NCBI GenBank assembly: GCA_030581615.1
Contig: JAKTTT010000040.1
Span: 147,971-211,970, forward strand
Direction of reading: 5' to 3'
Length of the DNA: 64,000 bases
Source of the DNA: Alloascoidea africana
Taxonomy: Eukaryota > Ascomycota > Alloascoideomycetes > Alloascoideales > Alloascoideaceae
The notes under the pieces were generated by a model that had not been told where the DNA came from, ran no database searches, and worked only from the letters and a program-made list of their open reading frames with translations. Every line of letters starts with the position of its first letter. Position 1 is the stretch's first letter. Of this stretch, positions 60,378 through 64,000 are shown piece by piece. A program made the translations under genes and the position numbers.

Positions 60378-60930
60378 AAAGATGTCAAGTATGTGAAAGC
60401 TCGGAGTATGTAGAACATAGTCGAATCTGATTCTAATAGACGCTCCATTCGTTTTTCCAAGATAACGTGTCAGAAGAACGCCCTCCTGGTATGTTTCAGT
60501 AGCCAATCACCATAATGGAATAAGCTTGACCAGCTTTGATATACAAGACTGTAGATTCCAGCTCGACATTTTCCATCTTAGCTCCTATAAATAGTGTTTG
60601 TTACATGCAGGTACATGCAGTATACTGTGTGACATGTTTGCGAGGTAAACATTGCATCATCTAGTTCTAGTGCCGATAATAACTTGCTATTTTTTCTCCT
60701 TTTTAGTTTTCTACTTTCCGCTCACCTCTTCCTTCTTCTTCAACACTCTTCAACTCCAGGAACTGCAAAGCCACTCCCTATTTTCTAGTGAGCTACCCCC
60801 TTCGTTTATTCAGTTCTTCTGTTTGATACATTAATTCCCATCCTTCCTAGATTTAAGCCTTTCTTGCGCTATTGGCTAATCCGCTTTTCGTCGAAGGAGT
60901 TACTGTCCATCGTTCATATCCTTCGTTATC
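60378..60930. other. Intergenic region, AIM21 / GAS5
   Basis: 550 bp; the part after 60680 is pyrimidine-rich (CTCTTCCTTCTTC-type runs), as in promoters of highly expressed wall genes. Nothing else recognised. Confidence 0.5.
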
Positions 60931-62331
60931 ATGTTGCTAGCTCCATCAATTGGCTTTCTTTCGTTGTTGGCTCTGGGATCGTCAGTGGTCTCAGCTGACT
61001 CTTCCAGTCTTCCGCCGATTGAAGTGAAAGGAAATGCCTTTTTCGACTCCAAGTCAGGAGATCGTTTCTATATCAGAGGAGTGGACTACCAACCCGGTGG
61101 CTCCTCAAACCTAACTGACCCGCTTTCAGACGAGACCATTTGCAAAAGAGATGTTCCAGTTTTCAAAGAGCTCGGAATCAATACCATCAGGGTCTATACA
61201 GTTGACAACTCTGCTAATCATGACACTTGCATGGCCTTACTTGAAGAAGCAGGTATCTACCTTATTCTCGACGTAAACACACCCAAGAACTCAATCAGCA
61301 GATCAAAACCATCTGCCTCTTATAATGCTCCTTACCTCCAGCATGTTTTTGCAACAGTTGATGTTTTTGCAAATTATGATAACGTTTTGGGTTTCTTTGC
61401 GGGCAATGAGGTCATCAACAGCGACAACACAACCAATTCGGCGGTTTATGTCAAGGCCGTTATAAGAGATATGAAAAATTATATTAAAGCTAGAAAGTAT
61501 CGTCAAATTCCAGTTGGCTATAGCGCCGCTGATGTTGCCGAGAATCGACTTGAGGCGGCTGAATATTTCAACTGTGGGGACGATGAAAATGCAAGACTCG
61601 ATTTCTTTGGCGTCAATGACTATTCGTGGTGCGGCAAATCATCGTACTCCGTCAGTGGTTACAAACAGAAGGTGGACATGTACTCGAATTATACCAAGCC
61701 CATCTTTCTCAGTGAATTCGGATGCAATGAAGTTCCTGGTCCTCGTCCCTTTACTGAAATTGAGTCTATCTACTCGACTAAAATGTCCCCTGTGTTTTCT
61801 GGTGGCCTAGTCTACGAGTATTCACAAGAAGCAAACAACTACGGTTTGGTAAACATCACCTCTGACACAAAAGTTGAAAAGAAGGAGGACTTTTACAACT
61901 TACAGGGCGAATTTAACTCGACAAAGGACCCAACTGGAGACGCGGGCTACAAGACCTCTTCTGATGCTTCGGAATGCCCTGCCGTCGAGGAAGGGAAGTG
62001 GGAATCCGATAACAATTTGCCTGAATTACCAAAGGATGCAGAGGACTACATGAAGAATGGTGCTGGTAAACCCTTGGGCAATGATGTTGACTCTACTCAA
62101 GATTTGGGACCTTCGGATGATGATGATGATTCTAGCAATTCTTCCTCTAGTTCCTCTAGTACTTCTGGATCTGCCTCATCATCCAAGGGTTCTAGTTCAT
62201 CAAAGGACTCTGCTGGTTCTCTGCAAATTCCATTTATTTTCAAGCTATTTTTCGAAACCGGGCTTGTGGGTTTGAATAGCGTAGCTGCTGCCCTAGGAAT
62301 TGCTGGTATTTTCCTTGGAGCTTTCCTTTAA
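60931..62331 (+). CDS. GAS5: GH72 beta-1,3-glucanosyltransferase, Gas5 type
   Basis: A 466-residue GPI-type wall enzyme. Residues 1-22 are a signal peptide (ending VVSA). The GH72 domain spans about 28-345: EVKGNAFFDSKSGDRFYIRG, VDYQPGGSSNLTDPL, the acid/base Glu160 in FAGNEVINS and the nucleophile Glu263 in LSEFGCNE. Sequence is very close to S. cerevisiae Gas5 (KARKYRQIPVGYSAAD). There is no cysteine-rich CBM43 domain, as in Gas3/4/5. A Ser-rich stretch (about 400-430) precedes a GPI-anchor signal ending in a hydrophobic tail (AAALGIAGIFLGAFL). The enzyme elongates beta-1,3-glucan at the cell surface. Confidence 0.93.
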   Translation: MLLAPSIGFLSLLALGSSVVSADSSSLPPIEVKGNAFFDSKSGDRFYIRGVDYQPGGSSNLTDPLSDETICKRDVPVFKELGINTIRVYTVDNSANHDTCMALLEEAGIYLILDVNTPKNSISRSKPSASYNAPYLQHVFATVDVFANYDNVLGFFAGNEVINSDNTTNSAVYVKAVIRDMKNYIKARKYRQIPVGYSAADVAENRLEAAEYFNCGDDENARLDFFGVNDYSWCGKSSYSVSGYKQKVDMYSNYTKPIFLSEFGCNEVPGPRPFTEIESIYSTKMSPVFSGGLVYEYSQEANNYGLVNITSDTKVEKKEDFYNLQGEFNSTKDPTGDAGYKTSSDASECPAVEEGKWESDNNLPELPKDAEDYMKNGAGKPLGNDVDSTQDLGPSDDDDDSSNSSSSSSSTSGSASSSKGSSSSKDSAGSLQIPFIFKLFFETGLVGLNSVAAALGIAGIFLGAFL

Positions 62332-63253
62332 GTCTAAAGACAATTTCACTTGATTTTTTCATGTTTTGATAGATAGAATAAGAGTATCACTATCCTAGTG
62401 GCAGTTACTGATAAGGAGTTAATAGAAAGTTTATACTACACCCATACAGGACAGTTGTTTGTGCATTCATTCACGGCATTTAAGAATTATTTTGAACGGA
62501 TTTCTTTGATAGGATTAAAACACTTAATCTTTGAAATGAAAAGTGTGTAAACCAAGGATCTAGTAACTAGAGAAAATTCTTCAAATTCGGAAAAGAAGTG
62601 CCAAATCTGGCATTGAGAAATTAAGAATCTCAATAGAATTTTTGTTAATGGGGGCTGTTCTGTGTAGTAACAATAAGACAGTAGCAAGTTTTCTGTCTGA
62701 CACCTCGATACTGTACTCCTGAAATTCAGTAAACATCTTCTCTCCATTGTTTCAAAGGTTGTTTCACCATCTAGTATTCGGTTGGTTTTGCAAAATGAAG
62801 TTAGATAGTTCAATTAACTATCGTCTTCCAAATTTGACTACATCTCTTTCAGGAGTATATACAAACATCCCGAAAAAGTTCTCCATTCTAGTTGCTTGGG
62901 TGCTTTCATCGTTTTCTTTTTTTAGGACAAATCAACCACTCGCAGAAGCTAATGTAAGCCTCATGATGCTAATTGTAGACGGTCATATAATGTTTGAATT
63001 TAAGTGTGATACACAACAACAATTCTCTAATGTATGATTAACAATTAGCAGCACACTAATGCAGTTCTTCTCTTTCACATCTAATAATCCAATGGCATCT
63101 AAGTAAGTTGTACAATATTTAACGCTGGTTGTACCGTTTAGTTTGAAATGGCAATATGAAAGGCGTGATATTCTTTTGTCTCCTGTTTTGTTATAAGGTT
63201 ACTATGTGCACGATACTTTGAGTCATATAAAGACTACAAAGTAGCTTAGTGCA

Positions 63254-63335
63254 CACAGACTAGAACAAAAGGAAAGAATTAGTTGCTAAGTTACCACAGA
63301 CTAGAACACAAAAGGAAAGGTTTAGTTGCTAGTTA
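63254..63335. repeat. 41-bp tandem duplication
   Basis: Copies 63254-63294 and 63295-63335, each starting CACAGACTAGAAC and ending TTAGTTGCTA followed by AGTTA or GTTA, with a few mismatches and a small indel. Confidence 0.9.
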
Positions 63336-63341
63336 TGAATA

Positions 63342-63350
63342 TATAAGGAA
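63342..63350 (+). promoter_or_regulatory. TATA-like element (TATATAAGG)
   Basis: Lies about 105 bp before the ATG at 63453 and directly after the tandem duplication. Confidence 0.5.
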
Positions 63351-63452
63351 GACTTGTTCCCTTCTAGTGAAAAGGCCAAGCTCAGTTTAGACTGTTATTT
63401 GTACTTTAATAATATAAACCAGATTCTATCTGGTAAGTAACAAATATACAAT

Positions 63453-64000
63453 ATGGAGGTCGTGCCGAAACTCCTCTATCTTTTTCACTCTCCTGGGATG
63501 GTTGGTAGCCAACCAAAATTACCTGGAACTTCATCGCCTACCAGGCTTGTTACTGAAGGGAAGACACTGCACCAACCCAACGTTACTATTCCCAATTATC
63601 TCTCGGAACAACCAAGCACTCTCAAAGATTTTCTATCCGCTACGGTTGTCATTGTCAGCACCATCTCTCAATACTTCTCTTACGGGATTTCGTTGACCCG
63701 TCAAACCATGACGCCATACGCAGAAGTTTCCTTATCCGTAATTCTACGGGTACTGCAGGGAATCCGGTTCCTGCATAGCGTTTTTGCAGGACAACCGTTG
63801 ACAGTGCGAGAAGAAGTGTGCTTTTTTCTCTTAGGCCTTAGCCTATTTGCCTATGTCAGACAAAAGGTCAAGAAGAGAAAGGACAAGAAACAATCGTCTT
63901 CTCAGGCGACGGTCAACCTAGCGCAATCCTTCCACTGGAAAGAGCCACCCGAGACTATAGTTTACGCTAATCGATCTCACGTCCCCCAGTTGCCCGAAGC
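63453..64000 (+). CDS. Unknown ORF running off the right edge (partial)
   Basis: From the ATG at 63453 the frame is open for 182 codons to the end of the window with no stop. The protein start is polar; two hydrophobic stretches follow, one at about residues 63-78 (DFLSATVVIVSTISQYF) and one at about 125-136 (EEVCFFLLGLSLFAYV), and then a strongly basic patch (KKRKDKKQ) near residue 145. No known family is recognised. It could be a membrane protein or the first ORF of an LTR retroelement, since a TATA box, a tandem duplication and a GGTTGG-TAG-CCAACC hairpin (63499-63515) lie around its start. Neither is proven. Chance alone would rarely leave 182 codons open in this composition. Confidence 0.55.
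   Translation, partial: MEVVPKLLYLFHSPGMVGSQPKLPGTSSPTRLVTEGKTLHQPNVTIPNYLSEQPSTLKDFLSATVVIVSTISQYFSYGISLTRQTMTPYAEVSLSVILRVLQGIRFLHSVFAGQPLTVREEVCFFLLGLSLFAYVRQKVKKRKDKKQSSSQATVNLAQSFHWKEPPETIVYANRSHVPQLPE

Larger units (their letters stand above)
62332..63452. other. Region between GAS5 and the right-edge ORF
   Basis: 1.1 kb of mid-AT DNA. Frames at 62487-62813 (-) and 62747-63037 (+) overlap and lack family features. The last 200 bp contain the 41-bp tandem duplication and a TATATAAGG motif (63342-63350), arranged like a promoter. Confidence 0.5.

Noticed and set aside
62487-63037. Overlapping ORFs of 108 (-) and 96 (+) codons after GAS5
   Set aside because: No family features, they overlap each other, and their lengths are within chance expectation.
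1-64000. tRNA, rRNA, snRNA or CRISPR features
   Set aside because: I scanned the gene-free stretches by eye for the RNA polymerase III box B pattern on both strands and found no GGTTCGA-N-TCC-like match with a cloverleaf; no regularly spaced repeats of CRISPR type exist. A covariance-model search would be decisive.
1-64000. CUG-Ser clade yeast
   Set aside because: CTG codes residues at conserved leucine or hydrophobic positions (GRLNEY in RPL20, the LTGRTHQ and QYLGF stretches in RIB2, DDLVDT in PRS5), where serine would be implausible.

Overview
The window is nuclear DNA of a budding yeast (Saccharomycotina, Ascomycota). It carries single-copy fungal genes, spliceosomal introns with GTAAGT/GTATGT-like 5' sites and CTAAC/CTGAC branch points, and yeast-specific families (BEM1, MTC1, AIM21, GAS5, MTF2-like, FMP46-like, MRP10). 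CTG falls at conserved leucine or hydrophobic positions in RPL20, RIB2 and the PRPP-binding loop of the PRS gene, so the code looks standard and the CUG-Ser clade is unlikely. About 14 of some 35 genes have introns, up to six per gene. Together with a SIN-type Cdc14 and an SPX-RING protein this suggests an early-diverging or intron-rich lineage. I cannot name the genus. I found no convincing tRNA, rRNA or CRISPR.

Layout. 0-10 kb: a large coiled-coil gene cut by the left edge (-), POP3 (+), SHB17 (-), an L-type lectin (+), FMP46-like (-), a SIN-type CDC14 (-). 10-20.9 kb: PRS5-like (+), a DUF2406 gene (+), MTC1 (-), RPL20 (-), a perilipin PLN1/PET10 (-), an SPX-RING protein (+). 21-32.8 kb: ULA1/NAE1 (+), SPB4 (-), MRP10 (+), MTF2-like (+), FAD1 (+), NUF2 (-), a cornichon (+). 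32.8-35.2 kb: a 2.4 kb gene-free stretch before a Pcl-type cyclin (+). 37-49.7 kb: SF3A3/PRP9 (+), an INP54-like 5-phosphatase (+), RIB2 (+), a bHLH factor (+), SDH5 (-), BTS1 (-), a derlin (+), an AT-hook protein (-). 49.7-64 kb: BEM1 (+), a decayed inverted-repeat locus, an unknown gene (+), AIM21-like (+), GAS5 (+), and an ORF that runs off the right edge.

Themes. Several genes serve mitochondria or flavins: RIB2 makes riboflavin precursors, FAD1 makes FAD, SDH5 loads FAD onto succinate dehydrogenase; MRP10, MTF2 and FMP46 are also mitochondrial. BEM1, AIM21, the cyclin and GAS5 concern polarity, actin, cell cycle and wall. Base composition is patchy: the last RIB2 exon, the second half of the PRS gene, the DUF2406 gene and the PLN1/SPX-RING promoter are GC-rich, while the surroundings are AT-rich. 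Hexanucleotide tandem repeats are frequent and give dipeptide runs in at least eight proteins.

Most notable: (1) an inverted pair of decayed copies of a Ulp1-like segment at 54.9-55.6 kb with more decayed coding sequence beside it; (2) an unidentified ORF from 63453 to the edge, behind a 41-bp tandem duplication and TATA-like promoter; (3) an open, mitochondrial-presequence-like extension ahead of the first ATG of RIB2; (4) a one-base frame break in ULA1; (5) a GC-AG intron in BTS1 and an intron splitting the ATG of RPL20.
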